From positions 78,576 through 142,575 of the forward strand of contig OMVQ01000003.1 in NCBI GenBank assembly GCA_900314555.1: a stretch of 64,000 nucleotides of DNA, given 5' to 3'. Of this stretch, positions 45,822 to 55,255 are shown one piece after another (the first letter of the stretch is position 1; every line of letters starts with the position of its first letter). A model generated the notes under the pieces. The model saw only the letters and a program-made list of their open reading frames with translations, made no database searches and was not told the DNA's origin. This DNA comes from an uncultured Eubacteriales bacterium (GTDB lineage Bacteria > Bacillota > Clostridia > Lachnospirales > Lachnospiraceae). The position numbers were made by a program, and so were the translations under genes.

Positions 45822-46250
45822 ATGACGGTAATGAATTGCATTATGGCTGCTTCACGTGTAAACAGTTTTGTTCAGTTCATAACATTATTAATTGTATTTG
45901 TTATAGTATTGTTCTTAACATACTATACGACGAAATTCATCGGTAATTACCAGAGAGTCAGTAACAGATATACGAATTTTGAGGTTGTTGAGACTTATAG
46001 AATTTCTAATAATAAATATATTCAAATTATAAAAGTAAGTGGTAAATATATTCTTATATCAGTAACAAAGGATAATGTTACAATGCTTACTGAATTAGAT
46101 AAGAAAAATGTTGTGAAGCCTGAATATACTACAGGACAGCAGTCTTTTTCGGAAATACTAGATAAATTTAAAAATCTAAAAAAACATACTGTAAATAGTG
46201 CAGATGAAAATGAGGAGCAAGGCAATGAAGAAGATAAACAGACTAAGTAA
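45822..46250 (+). CDS. fliO: Flagellar biosynthetic protein FliO/FliZ
   Basis: This 142-residue bitopic membrane protein has a helix at about 16-36 and a small cytoplasmic domain with YRISNNKYIQIIKVSGKYIL, the FliO pattern. FliO assists FliP assembly of the export gate. The gene starts 4 bases after cheY and its 3' end overlaps the start of fliP by 26 bases. In Bacillus the equivalent fliZ lies in the same place. Confidence 0.85.
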   Translation: MTVMNCIMAASRVNSFVQFITLLIVFVIVLFLTYYTTKFIGNYQRVSNRYTNFEVVETYRISNNKYIQIIKVSGKYILISVTKDNVTMLTELDKKNVVKPEYTTGQQSFSEILDKFKNLKKHTVNSADENEEQGNEEDKQTK

Positions 46251-47073
46251 AATAATGAAAAACACATTTAAGTTTATCTGTCTGCTTGTACTCATTTGTA
46301 ATCTTGTAATATGTTATAGTGTATCAGCTAAAGCCACAACAACAGGAGGCTCTTCTAATGGAAGCTCATCGCCTGTTGTTACGGATACTGATAATAATAC
46401 GGGAAATATTCTTGGAGTCAACATATCAACAGATGGAGAGGGTGGATTATCAGGAGCGCTTCAGATAGTGCTTGTCCTTACGGTAATTGCATTATGTCCG
46501 TCAATATTAATTATGTTGACTTCTTTTACGCGAATAATAATTGTTCTGCATTTTACAAGAGCTGCATTAAATACACAGACAGCACCACCTAATCAGGTAT
46601 TAGTCGGATTGGCGTTGTTTCTGACATTCTTCATAATGTCGCCTGTTTTCAATCAGGTATATACAGATGCAATCAAACCTCTGAATGAGGGAACTATAAC
46701 GCAGGAAGAAGCATACAAGGCGGGAATTAAGCCGTTAAGAACATTTATGCTCAATCAGGTTAAGGATAAAGATTTAGACGCGATGGCCTCAATTGCAGGG
46801 ATGGATAATATTTCATCGAAAGATGATATACCACTTACGGTACTTATTCCAAGTTTTATCTTAAGTGAATTAAGAATCGCTTTCTGGATAGGTTTCCTTA
46901 TCTATATACCATTTATAGTTATAGATATGGTTGTGGCATCAACGCTTATGTCAATGGGTATGATGATGTTGCCACCGACAACAATATCATTACCATTCAA
47001 AATTCTTCTATTTGTATTAGCAGATGGATGGAATCTTATAATTGTTAATCTGATGAAGACATTTGTAACCTGA
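46225..47073 (+). CDS. fliP: Flagellar export gate protein FliP
   Basis: This 282-residue protein has a cleavable signal (about 1-40, ending SVSAKA) followed by four transmembrane segments. It contains the family signatures LCPSILIMLTSFTRIIIVLH and PPNQVLVGLALFLTFFIMSP. It forms the core of the export gate with FliQ and FliR. The ATG at 46225 was chosen because AGGAG lies 7 bases upstream; longer in-frame starts lack a ribosome-binding site and would extend the signal peptide. It overlaps fliO. Confidence 0.96.
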   Translation: MKKINRLSKIMKNTFKFICLLVLICNLVICYSVSAKATTTGGSSNGSSSPVVTDTDNNTGNILGVNISTDGEGGLSGALQIVLVLTVIALCPSILIMLTSFTRIIIVLHFTRAALNTQTAPPNQVLVGLALFLTFFIMSPVFNQVYTDAIKPLNEGTITQEEAYKAGIKPLRTFMLNQVKDKDLDAMASIAGMDNISSKDDIPLTVLIPSFILSELRIAFWIGFLIYIPFIVIDMVVASTLMSMGMMMLPPTTISLPFKILLFVLADGWNLIIVNLMKTFVT

Positions 47074-47121
47074 TAGTATAAAGGTGATTAAAAATCTTTT
47101 ATTGTATAATGGAGATATGAT

Positions 47122-47391
47122 ATGACAGAAGAAGCAATTTTAAATATTGCAAGTGATGCAATATGGACAATAATAATCTCAGCAGGACCATTATTAATTG
47201 TATCATTGATAATCGGACTTATTGTAAGTATTTTTCAGACTGTAACATCTATACAGGAGCAGACACTTACATTTATTCCTAAATTAATTGGAATCTTTAT
47301 GGTTCTTATATTAATGGGTTCATTTATTTTGAATAATATGGTTTCATTTATGAGCAATCTTTGGTCTAGTTTTGGAGATTATGTTTTATGA
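47122..47391 (+). CDS. fliQ: Flagellar export gate protein FliQ
   Basis: This 89-residue protein has two transmembrane helices and the family pattern GPLLIVSLIIGLIVSIFQTV then TSIQEQTLTFIPKLIG. It is a subunit of the FliPQR export gate. Its final bases overlap the fliR start (ATGA), indicating translational coupling. Confidence 0.96.
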   Translation: MTEEAILNIASDAIWTIIISAGPLLIVSLIIGLIVSIFQTVTSIQEQTLTFIPKLIGIFMVLILMGSFILNNMVSFMSNLWSSFGDYVL

Positions 47392-48164
47392 TTCAGATTA
47401 CATTTAATCAGAACACAATAGAATATCTTTTGATAATCCTTGTCAGAGTGAGTTCATTTGTATTTATAGCTCCGTTCTTCGGGGACTCTGCGGTTCCGGC
47501 AAGAGTAAAGGTTTCATTCAGCGTATTGGTTACAATCTTATTGTTTTATTCAATGCCGGTTACCAAACTTGAATACGGTACAGTTATAGATTATGCTATA
47601 ATTGTACTTAAGGAATCGATTACCGGATTGTTAATTGGTTTTTCGGCATACATATGTAATACGATTATACATTTTTCAGGAAAAATTATAGATATGGAGA
47701 TTGGTCTATCGATGGCTCAGGTATTTGACCCTACAACAAATACTGAAACAGGTCTTACAGGTAGCTTATATTCATATCTATTAATGTTATTTATGATAGT
47801 TTCAAATATGCATATTTTTTTATTAAATGCATTAGTTGATTCATATACACTTATACCGATTAACGGTATAAAACTTGGTGATACCATGTATGATACAGTT
47901 ATGGGCTTTATGGCTAATTACTTTATTATCGGTTTTAGAATTGTTCTGCCTGTATTTGCATCAATTCTGCTGTTAAACTGTATATTAGGAATAATGGCAA
48001 AGGTAGCACCACAGATGAATATGTTTGCGGTAGGTATGCAGCTAAAGGTAATGGTTGGACTTTTTGTTATGTTTATTACAGTAGCAATTCTTCCGGTACT
48101 TTCGAATTTTATCTTTTCGCATATGCAGACAATGGTTAAAGAAATGTTGCGGGGTATGATGTAA
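47388..48164 (+). CDS. fliR: Flagellar export gate protein FliR
   Basis: This 258-residue polytopic protein contains VRVSSFVFIAPFFGDSAVPA at the start and GFSAYICNTIIHFSGKIIDM in the middle, both typical of FliR. It completes the export gate. It overlaps fliQ by 4 bases and abuts flhB without a gap; there is no fliR-flhB fusion, as the stop at 48162 is intact. Confidence 0.95.
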   Translation: MIQITFNQNTIEYLLIILVRVSSFVFIAPFFGDSAVPARVKVSFSVLVTILLFYSMPVTKLEYGTVIDYAIIVLKESITGLLIGFSAYICNTIIHFSGKIIDMEIGLSMAQVFDPTTNTETGLTGSLYSYLLMLFMIVSNMHIFLLNALVDSYTLIPINGIKLGDTMYDTVMGFMANYFIIGFRIVLPVFASILLLNCILGIMAKVAPQMNMFAVGMQLKVMVGLFVMFITVAILPVLSNFIFSHMQTMVKEMLRGMM

Positions 48165-49292
48165 GTGGAAGATAGAGAAGTATTTATTAAATATAATCTG
48201 CAATATTTTGCTAAAGACGGACCGGGCGGTGAGAAAACTGAACCGGCAACAGCTAAAAAGCTTGATGATGCGAGAAAAGAGGGTAATGTAGCCAAAAGTA
48301 AAGATATTGTATCAGCGGTTGCGTTACTTACATCATTTGTTGTTCTTAAGGTAACGATTGGAAATATCGGAACAGGACTGATGGGAATCTATACATCAGC
48401 ATACAATGGAATCGCATTATTTGCTAATCCGGACAGTGATGAGATTAATTATAATTCCGTTATGTCCATAGCTAAGAATATGACAATTGATGGTTTTAAA
48501 TTAGTTATCCCGATATTTGCATTAATGTTTATTATTGCATTTGTGGGCGATTTAGTACAAGTTAAGTGGAAGATAACTGCTAAACCTCTGCAGCCTAAGG
48601 GAAGCAAGATTAATCCGTTAAAAGGCTTTAAGAGAATTTTCTCAATGCAGTCTTTAGTCAATTTTGCTAAGTCATTAGCACTTGTAATTATCATTTTCTT
48701 TATGGTATTTCAGACTATTAAGACTAAAAGAGGAGTTTTATTTAATCTATATGAGATATCGCTATTAGAAGCATTAGGAGTTATAGGCGACTTAGTGTTC
48801 TCACTTGCCATAAAGATTTGTGCAGTTTATCTTATAGTCGGTGTCGCTGACTTCGCATATCAGAAGATAAAGTTTAAAAATGATATGATGATGACTAAAC
48901 AGGAAGTTAAAGATGAGTTCAAGGATTCAGAAGGTGATCCTAAAATCAAAGGTCAGATAAGGCAGAGAATGAGACAGGCTTCTATGAGAAGAATGATGCA
49001 GGACTTACCTAATGCAGACGTTGTAATAACGAACCCTACGCATTTTGCAGTGGCACTTAAGTATGAGTCGGGTAAGAATGAAGCACCTGTCGTACTTGCT
49101 AAAGGTGAAGATTATTTAGCACAGAAGATTAAGGAAAAAGCAAGAGAAAATAATATAGAAATTGTTGAAAATAAGCCGCTTGCAAGGGCATTATATGCAA
49201 ATGTTGATGTAGGTCAGGAGATACCTGAAGAATTATATCAGGCAGTTGCAGAAGTATTAGCTTATGTATATGGCTTGAAGAATAAAAATTAG
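48165..49292 (+). CDS. flhB: Flagellar export switch protein FlhB
   Basis: This 375-residue protein has four transmembrane helices and a cytoplasmic C-terminal domain with the autocleavage site NPTH at residues about 289-292 (VVITNPTHFAVAL). Cleavage between Asn and Pro allows the FliK-dependent switch to filament-type substrates. The start is GTG directly after the fliR stop; GCGGGGT upstream is the best ribosome-binding site. Confidence 0.96.
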   Translation: MEDREVFIKYNLQYFAKDGPGGEKTEPATAKKLDDARKEGNVAKSKDIVSAVALLTSFVVLKVTIGNIGTGLMGIYTSAYNGIALFANPDSDEINYNSVMSIAKNMTIDGFKLVIPIFALMFIIAFVGDLVQVKWKITAKPLQPKGSKINPLKGFKRIFSMQSLVNFAKSLALVIIIFFMVFQTIKTKRGVLFNLYEISLLEALGVIGDLVFSLAIKICAVYLIVGVADFAYQKIKFKNDMMMTKQEVKDEFKDSEGDPKIKGQIRQRMRQASMRRMMQDLPNADVVITNPTHFAVALKYESGKNEAPVVLAKGEDYLAQKIKEKARENNIEIVENKPLARALYANVDVGQEIPEELYQAVAEVLAYVYGLKNKN

Positions 49293-49323
49293 TTAAGAAA
49301 AAATACGAAAGGAGAGCAAAATT

Positions 49324-51357
49324 GTGAAAAAGACAGATTTAGGCGTTGCACTATATCTATTAGCTGCAATTGTATTTATGATTATATCTGTTCCATCAGG
49401 ACTATTAGATATACTTCTTGCAGTAAATATGTTTGTGTCAATGGTAGTTCTTTTTAATGCTTTCTTTTCGAAAGAACCGCTTGATATGTCGGCATTTCCT
49501 ACGATTTTACTGTTGACGACAATATTTAGAATTTCGCTTAATATATCATCTACAAAGCTGATTCTTAAGACAGGTAATCCCGGTAAGGTCGTAACTACAT
49601 TTGGTAACTTTGTGGGAAAAGGTGATCCGATAATTGGTGTTATAGTATTCATAATTCTTATAATTGTACAGTTTATGGTTATTAATAAAGGTTCAGAAAG
49701 AGTTGCCGAAGTAACAGCGAGATTTACTCTTGATGCTATGCCTGGTAAACAGATGGCTATTGATGCTGACCTTAACACAGGTGCGATTAATGACCAGCAG
49801 GCTAAGGAAAGAAGAGAAAAATTAGCAAAAGAATCTGCATTCTTTGGTTCTATGGATGGTGCTGTTAAGTATGTAAAGGGAGATGCTACGGCAGGTCTTG
49901 TTATAACCTGTGTCAATATCATAGGCGGAATTATTATGGGCATTACAAGAAGTGGAATGAATGCAGCAGATGCATTTAACTACTATACGATTATTACAAT
50001 CGGTGATGGTCTTGTAAGTTCAATTCCATCTCTTATGATTTCACTTGCAACAGGTATTCTGGTTACAAAATCAGAAGGAACAGATGACCTTGGTGGAACG
50101 GTATTTAAACAGCTGTTTACAACTACAAAAGTATTATATTATGTTGGTGGTGCATTGATATTCTTAGGAATTGCCACACCACTTCCCTGGTATATATTCG
50201 TTACATTTGGTGTAGTTGCAATTATAATCGGTAAGAGAAAGAGCAATATGGAAGAGATTGCCGAAATAGAGAGTGAAGTTGATGAAAGCGAAGCAGAGGC
50301 AGAAGAGATAAGAAAGCCGGAAAATGTTACTTCGCTGTTACAGGTTGATCCGATTGAGTTAGAATTTGGTTATGGAATTATTCCACTTGCTGATGTAAAT
50401 CAGGGTGGAGACTTGATTGACCGAGTAGTAATGATTAGACGACAGATTGCATTAGAGCTTGGTGCTGTCGTTCCTATAATAAGATTGCGAGATAATATAC
50501 AGCTTAATCCTAATCAGTATATTATTAAGATAAAAGGTATACAGGTAAGTGAGGGCGAGATTCTGTTTGACCATTATATGGCGATGAATCCCGGATATGT
50601 AGAGGAAGAGATAAGTGGTATTCCTACGTTTGAACCATCTTTCCATCTGCCTGCACTATGGATAACTGAAAGTCAGAGAGAAAGAGCGGAGGCATTAGGA
50701 TATACGGTTGTAGATCCTCCATCAATAATTGCAACGCATTTGACAGAAGTAGTCAGAAATCATATTGATGAACTGCTTACCAGACAAGATGTACAGAATC
50801 TTATTAATAATATTAAAGATTCTAACCAGACACTTATTGATGAACTTATTCCTAAGTTATTAAATATCGGTGAGATACAGAAAGTATTACAGAATCTGTT
50901 AAGAGAGGGTATATCTATCAGAGATTTACTTACAATATTAGAGACTTTGGCAGATCATGCGACAGTAACAAGAGATACAGATGTTCTGACAGAGTATGTA
51001 AGACAGAGCTTAAAACGTGCAATTTCTAATAAATTCTTTGCACCTAATGAGTCTACAACTGTTGTTACATTAGATCCGAAGATTGAACAGGATATTATGG
51101 CATCCGTTAAACAGTCAGAACAGGGTGCATATATCACACTTGATCCTGAAGAAACTAAGAAGATAATAAAAGCAACAGAAGAAGAAATTAATAAATTAGA
51201 GAAGATGGGTAAGGTTGCGATAATCATAACTTCGCCTATTGTCAGAATGTATTATAAGAAGTTAACACAGGATTATTTTAAAGATTTGGTTGTTGTATCA
51301 TACAATGAAATAGAATCAAATGTAGAATTACAGTCAGTTGGGATGGTGAGCATTTAA
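49324..51357 (+). CDS. flhA: Flagellar export apparatus protein FlhA
   Basis: This 677-residue protein forms the nonameric export channel ring. About eight transmembrane helices lie in residues 1-310, including the FHIPEP-type region RFTLDAMPGKQMAIDADLN with its conserved charged residues. The C-terminal cytoplasmic domain (about 340-677) docks chaperone-substrate complexes. It starts with GTG after GAAAGGAGAG. Confidence 0.97.
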   Translation: MKKTDLGVALYLLAAIVFMIISVPSGLLDILLAVNMFVSMVVLFNAFFSKEPLDMSAFPTILLLTTIFRISLNISSTKLILKTGNPGKVVTTFGNFVGKGDPIIGVIVFIILIIVQFMVINKGSERVAEVTARFTLDAMPGKQMAIDADLNTGAINDQQAKERREKLAKESAFFGSMDGAVKYVKGDATAGLVITCVNIIGGIIMGITRSGMNAADAFNYYTIITIGDGLVSSIPSLMISLATGILVTKSEGTDDLGGTVFKQLFTTTKVLYYVGGALIFLGIATPLPWYIFVTFGVVAIIIGKRKSNMEEIAEIESEVDESEAEAEEIRKPENVTSLLQVDPIELEFGYGIIPLADVNQGGDLIDRVVMIRRQIALELGAVVPIIRLRDNIQLNPNQYIIKIKGIQVSEGEILFDHYMAMNPGYVEEEISGIPTFEPSFHLPALWITESQRERAEALGYTVVDPPSIIATHLTEVVRNHIDELLTRQDVQNLINNIKDSNQTLIDELIPKLLNIGEIQKVLQNLLREGISIRDLLTILETLADHATVTRDTDVLTEYVRQSLKRAISNKFFAPNESTTVVTLDPKIEQDIMASVKQSEQGAYITLDPEETKKIIKATEEEINKLEKMGKVAIIITSPIVRMYYKKLTQDYFKDLVVVSYNEIESNVELQSVGMVSI

Positions 51358-51358
51358 G

Positions 51359-52510
51359 ATGATAATCAAAAAGTTTGTAGCGAATACTGAACAGGAAGCC
51401 GTTATGATGGCTAAAGAAGAAATGGGAAGCAATGCAGTGGTTTTAAATATAAAGACCACGAAGCAAAGAGGTTTTAAACGTCTGTTTAAAAAGGATACGG
51501 TAGAGATAACTGCTGCCTTAGAGGATAAGACTACATCATCTATTCCAGTGAACAAGATAAATATAGCTGTAGATGATAATACGGAGAAAGAAGAGAAGAA
51601 GCCTACTGCCATAGAGGAGAAGCTTGATAATCTTCAATCTATTTTAGAATCAAGAATGGCTAATTCAGAGGAGAAAGAATTAGATAATGTCAAGACAGAG
51701 AAGAATGCCAACTTCACATTCATACAGTTAATATATAATCAGTTACTTGAAAATGAGGTTGATGAGAAATATATCAACCAGATTATTTCAGAGATTGAAT
51801 CATCATTAAAGAAAGAAAGTAATCTTGATACAATTTTAGCCTCTGTATATCAGAAAATCGTATTGAAGCTTGGAAGTCCTGTTGAGATTTCCTTAGAGGA
51901 TAAAAAGACAAAGGTAGCATTCTTCGTCGGACCAACAGGAGTAGGTAAGACTACAACCATAGCTAAGATTGCATCAATGTTTAAGTTAGATAAAGAAGCT
52001 AAGGTTGCCATGATTACATCTGATACATACAGAATTGCTGCGGTTGAACAGCTTAGAACTTATGCAAATATCTTAGATGTACCTCTCCAGGTTGTATATA
52101 CCTTAGAGGAGCTTAACGATGCCATAGATAAATTCAAAGAATATGATTTAATACTTATAGATACGGCAGGAAGATCACATAAGAATAAGGAGCAATGTAT
52201 GGAAATGCTTCATTTTGTAAACGATTGTGTTATTCCTGAGAATTGTACAAAAGAGGTATTCATTGTATTAAGTGCATCGACTAAATATAAAGATTTGGAA
52301 AATATCGTAGATGTTTACGGAGAAATAGGTAATTATAACCTTATTTTTACAAAATTAGATGAGACATCTGCATTTGGTAATATATTAAATATTAAGCTTA
52401 AAACAGGGGTCAACTTATCATATGTGACAAGCGGACAGGTTGTACCTGATGATATAAGTCTTATAGATGCCCAGAAGATGGCTAAAAGTCTGCTAGGGGG
52501 TGGTGAATGA
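51359..52510 (+). CDS. flhF: Flagellar biosynthesis SRP-like GTPase FlhF
   Basis: This 383-residue protein has an N-terminal basic/B region (1-100), a helical N domain and a G domain with GPTGVGKTTT near 191-200, DTYRIAAVEQLRTYA, and LIDTAGRSHKN. It controls the number and placement of flagella. It starts one base after flhA and overlaps flhG by 4 bases. Confidence 0.96.
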   Translation: MIIKKFVANTEQEAVMMAKEEMGSNAVVLNIKTTKQRGFKRLFKKDTVEITAALEDKTTSSIPVNKINIAVDDNTEKEEKKPTAIEEKLDNLQSILESRMANSEEKELDNVKTEKNANFTFIQLIYNQLLENEVDEKYINQIISEIESSLKKESNLDTILASVYQKIVLKLGSPVEISLEDKKTKVAFFVGPTGVGKTTTIAKIASMFKLDKEAKVAMITSDTYRIAAVEQLRTYANILDVPLQVVYTLEELNDAIDKFKEYDLILIDTAGRSHKNKEQCMEMLHFVNDCVIPENCTKEVFIVLSASTKYKDLENIVDVYGEIGNYNLIFTKLDETSAFGNILNIKLKTGVNLSYVTSGQVVPDDISLIDAQKMAKSLLGGGE

Positions 52511-53394
52511 TGGATCAGGCACAGAACCTTAGAAATATAGTAAAGAAGAACACCGTTGTAAAGGAAAATGAGAAGAAGTCAAGAATTATAACTGTTACAA
52601 GTGGTAAAGGCGGCGTCGGTAAGACAAGTGTATCCATTAATCTGGCAATCCAGTTCAGGTTACAGGGTAAAAGTGTCATAATCTTTGATGCGGATTTCGG
52701 ACTTGCTAATATTGAAGTTATGTTTGGAGCAATTCCTAAGTATAATCTCTCAGATTTAATATATCGTGGTAAAGATTTGAACGACATAATAATGAAAGGA
52801 CCAATGGATATCGGTTTTATATCCGGTGGCTCGGGTATAAGTGGATTTGGAGACCTTACAAAAGACCAGTTGACATATCTTGTATACAAGATTAAAGAAT
52901 TAGAAAGTATGGCTGATATAATAATTATTGATACAGGTGCGGGAATATCCAGCGCAGTTATGGATTTCGTAGTTGCAAGCAATGAGGTTATATTAGTTAC
53001 AACTCCTGAACCAACCTCTATAACAGATTCATATTCACTTCTTAAAGCACTTAATAAACGTGATGATTTCGACAGAAGTCAAAACCATATTAAGATAGTG
53101 GCAAACAGAGTGAGAAGTTATGAAGAGGGTGTTAATCTGTATAATAAATTAAATGTTGTTGTAAGTAAGTTTCTTAATTTTAATATAGAATTTCTAGGCA
53201 TAATTGAAAATGATGATAATATGTCAAAAGCCGTAATTCAACAGAAACCGATTTCAATGGCATATCCTAATTCAAAGGGTGCGAAGTCATTTAAGAAGAT
53301 ATCGGATACATTGTTAGAGATGACGACAACAGATGAGGATGAGCAAAAGGGACTTGCGTTTATGTTGTTAGGAAGATTTAAACGTAAGAAGTGA
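52507..53394 (+). CDS. flhG: MinD-like flagellar number ATPase FlhG
   Basis: This 295-residue ParA/MinD family ATPase (YlxH) has an N-terminal activation segment (MDQAQNLRNIVKKN), a deviant Walker A TSGKGGVGKTS near residues 32-42, and IIIDTGAGISSAVMDF. It regulates FlhF to limit flagellar number. It overlaps flhF and is followed 1-10 bases later by the PilZ gene. Confidence 0.95.
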   Translation: MMDQAQNLRNIVKKNTVVKENEKKSRIITVTSGKGGVGKTSVSINLAIQFRLQGKSVIIFDADFGLANIEVMFGAIPKYNLSDLIYRGKDLNDIIMKGPMDIGFISGGSGISGFGDLTKDQLTYLVYKIKELESMADIIIIDTGAGISSAVMDFVVASNEVILVTTPEPTSITDSYSLLKALNKRDDFDRSQNHIKIVANRVRSYEEGVNLYNKLNVVVSKFLNFNIEFLGIIENDDNMSKAVIQQKPISMAYPNSKGAKSFKKISDTLLEMTTTDEDEQKGLAFMLLGRFKRKK

Positions 53395-53404
53395 GGTGAA
53401 TAGT

Positions 53405-54142
53405 ATGCTTTCGAAGATTGTAACACTTGGAGACAGAATCGAGATAACCAAGTCAGAGAATAGTGAACGAAGAAAATTAAATGATGAGAAATCTGTTTTC
53501 GACAGACCATTAATCAGCCAGGTATATGATGTTATTGACGAAACACAGTTAAAGATTGCCATGCCTATTGTTGAGGGCAGGGTAATTCCACTTGCCGTAA
53601 ATGGACGTTTTGACATTTGCTTTATAACATCAGGCGGTCTGTATAAGAGCCGTTTCGTGGTACTTGACAGATATAAGGAAAATGGTCTGTATGTATTATT
53701 AATTGAGTTAGTTTATGAATTAAAGAAATATCAGAGAAGGCAGTATTACAGACTTGAATATACGAAAGATTTCGAATATATAGTAATTGACGAAGATACA
53801 GAGAAGCTGATTACTGAAGATGAGAATATGATTAAAGAGATATTAGACAATAATCAGTTAAAAAAAGGAATTATAATAGACATCAGTGGAGGCGGTGTAA
53901 GATTTGCCTCAAGAGAGAAATTAGAAGAAAAATCAAAAGTTCTACTGAAATTAGATATATCACTAAGTAATAATAAAAAAGTATATGGCATTATGGGGAA
54001 GGTTTTATCTTCAAGAAGTCTGCTAAATGATGAAACAACATATGAGCAGAGAGTAGAATATACGGAGATTCCAAATAGTACCAGAGAGACAATTATCAGG
54101 TATATATTTGAGCAGGAAAGACTTATGAGACAAAAGAATTGA
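53405..54142 (+). CDS. PilZ-domain c-di-GMP receptor, YcgR-like flagellar brake
   Basis: This 245-residue protein has an N-terminal YcgR-N-like beta domain (1-105) and a C-terminal PilZ domain with the c-di-GMP-binding RRQYYR (about 112-117) and DISGGGVRF (about 159-167) motifs, both intact. YcgR-type proteins slow or bias the motor when c-di-GMP rises. Its place between flhG and cheB points to the flagellum as its target rather than the pilus. The ATG at 53405 follows GAGGTGAAT; a GTG at 53396 lies within that ribosome-binding site. Confidence 0.88.
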   Translation: MLSKIVTLGDRIEITKSENSERRKLNDEKSVFDRPLISQVYDVIDETQLKIAMPIVEGRVIPLAVNGRFDICFITSGGLYKSRFVVLDRYKENGLYVLLIELVYELKKYQRRQYYRLEYTKDFEYIVIDEDTEKLITEDENMIKEILDNNQLKKGIIIDISGGGVRFASREKLEEKSKVLLKLDISLSNNKKVYGIMGKVLSSRSLLNDETTYEQRVEYTEIPNSTRETIIRYIFEQERLMRQKN

Positions 54143-54178
54143 TTTTCTGCCAAAAGCATCTGGGAATGGAGGCTTGTA

Positions 54179-55255
54179 ATGCAAAAATATAAAATTTTAA
54201 TAATTGATGACTCTGCACTTATGAGAAGAGTAACATCTGATATAATAAATACAGATAATCGTTTTACAGTTGCGGATACAGCAGTCGACGGTGTTCAGGG
54301 ATTAGATTTTCTGATTAGAAATAATGGGAAATATGATGTTGTCCTTTTAGATGTCAATATGCCTAAGATGAATGGTCTTGAAGTGTTAAAGAGGATTAAG
54401 AGATATAATCTTAGATGCAAGGTCATTATGGTAAGTACATTAGTAAAAGAGGGGGCGACAGAGACAATCCTTGCACTTGAGGACGGAGCAATTGATTTTG
54501 TTCTGAAGCCGTCTGATACGAATGGCAGAACGGTAGATGAATTTAGAAAACGTCTTATAGAAGCAGTGGCGGTTGCCACAGGCTCGGTTAAAGATGAAGG
54601 TAATTCGAGACAAAAGATTATCGCAGGAAAGACAAGTGTAACTTCTAAAGTGATTTCAGGCAATGATAAGATAGTGGCAATAGCCTGTTCAACAGGCGGA
54701 CCTAAATCATTAAAAGAAGTGATACCGATGTTGCCAAAGAATCTGAATGCACCGGTTATATTAGTACAGCATATGCCGGCAGGTTTTACGAAGTCATTAG
54801 CTGAGAGGTTAAATGAATTAAGTAAGATAGAAGTGTCGGAAGCAAAAGATGGTGAGATTCTAAGAAAAGGACATGTGTATATAGCACCCGGAGGCTACCA
54901 GCTAAGAATTAAGAATGAAAAAGGGCGTGGACATATTGCTAAGATTACAGATGAAGCGCCAAGAGAAGGCTTAAAGCCCTGTGCTAACATAATGTATGAA
55001 TCACTTTCAGAGACAGCTTACGACAGTGCAATATGCGTTGTGCTTACGGGAATGGGTTCAGATGGAACTAAAGGTATTGAGAAATTGAAACAGGAAAAAG
55101 AGGTGTATGTAGTTAGTCAGGATGCTGCTACAAGTATAGTTTATGGTATGCCAAGAGCAATCATAAATGCAGGTCTGGCTGATGAAGTATTACCATTAGA
55201 TGAAGTTGCACAGGCAATAATAAAGAACGTGGGGGTGCTAAACGATGGACGTTAG
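54179..55255 (+). CDS. cheB: Chemotaxis response regulator/methylesterase CheB
   Basis: This 358-residue enzyme removes methyl groups from chemoreceptors. The receiver domain has D10-D11 and phosphoacceptor D58. The C-terminal esterase has the catalytic Ser in ACSTGGPKS (near 170), His in VQHMPAGFT (near 198) and Asp in GMGSDG (near 291). TGGAGG precedes the ATG. It overlaps cheA by 11 bases. Confidence 0.96.
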   Translation: MQKYKILIIDDSALMRRVTSDIINTDNRFTVADTAVDGVQGLDFLIRNNGKYDVVLLDVNMPKMNGLEVLKRIKRYNLRCKVIMVSTLVKEGATETILALEDGAIDFVLKPSDTNGRTVDEFRKRLIEAVAVATGSVKDEGNSRQKIIAGKTSVTSKVISGNDKIVAIACSTGGPKSLKEVIPMLPKNLNAPVILVQHMPAGFTKSLAERLNELSKIEVSEAKDGEILRKGHVYIAPGGYQLRIKNEKGRGHIAKITDEAPREGLKPCANIMYESLSETAYDSAICVVLTGMGSDGTKGIEKLKQEKEVYVVSQDAATSIVYGMPRAIINAGLADEVLPLDEVAQAIIKNVGVLNDGR

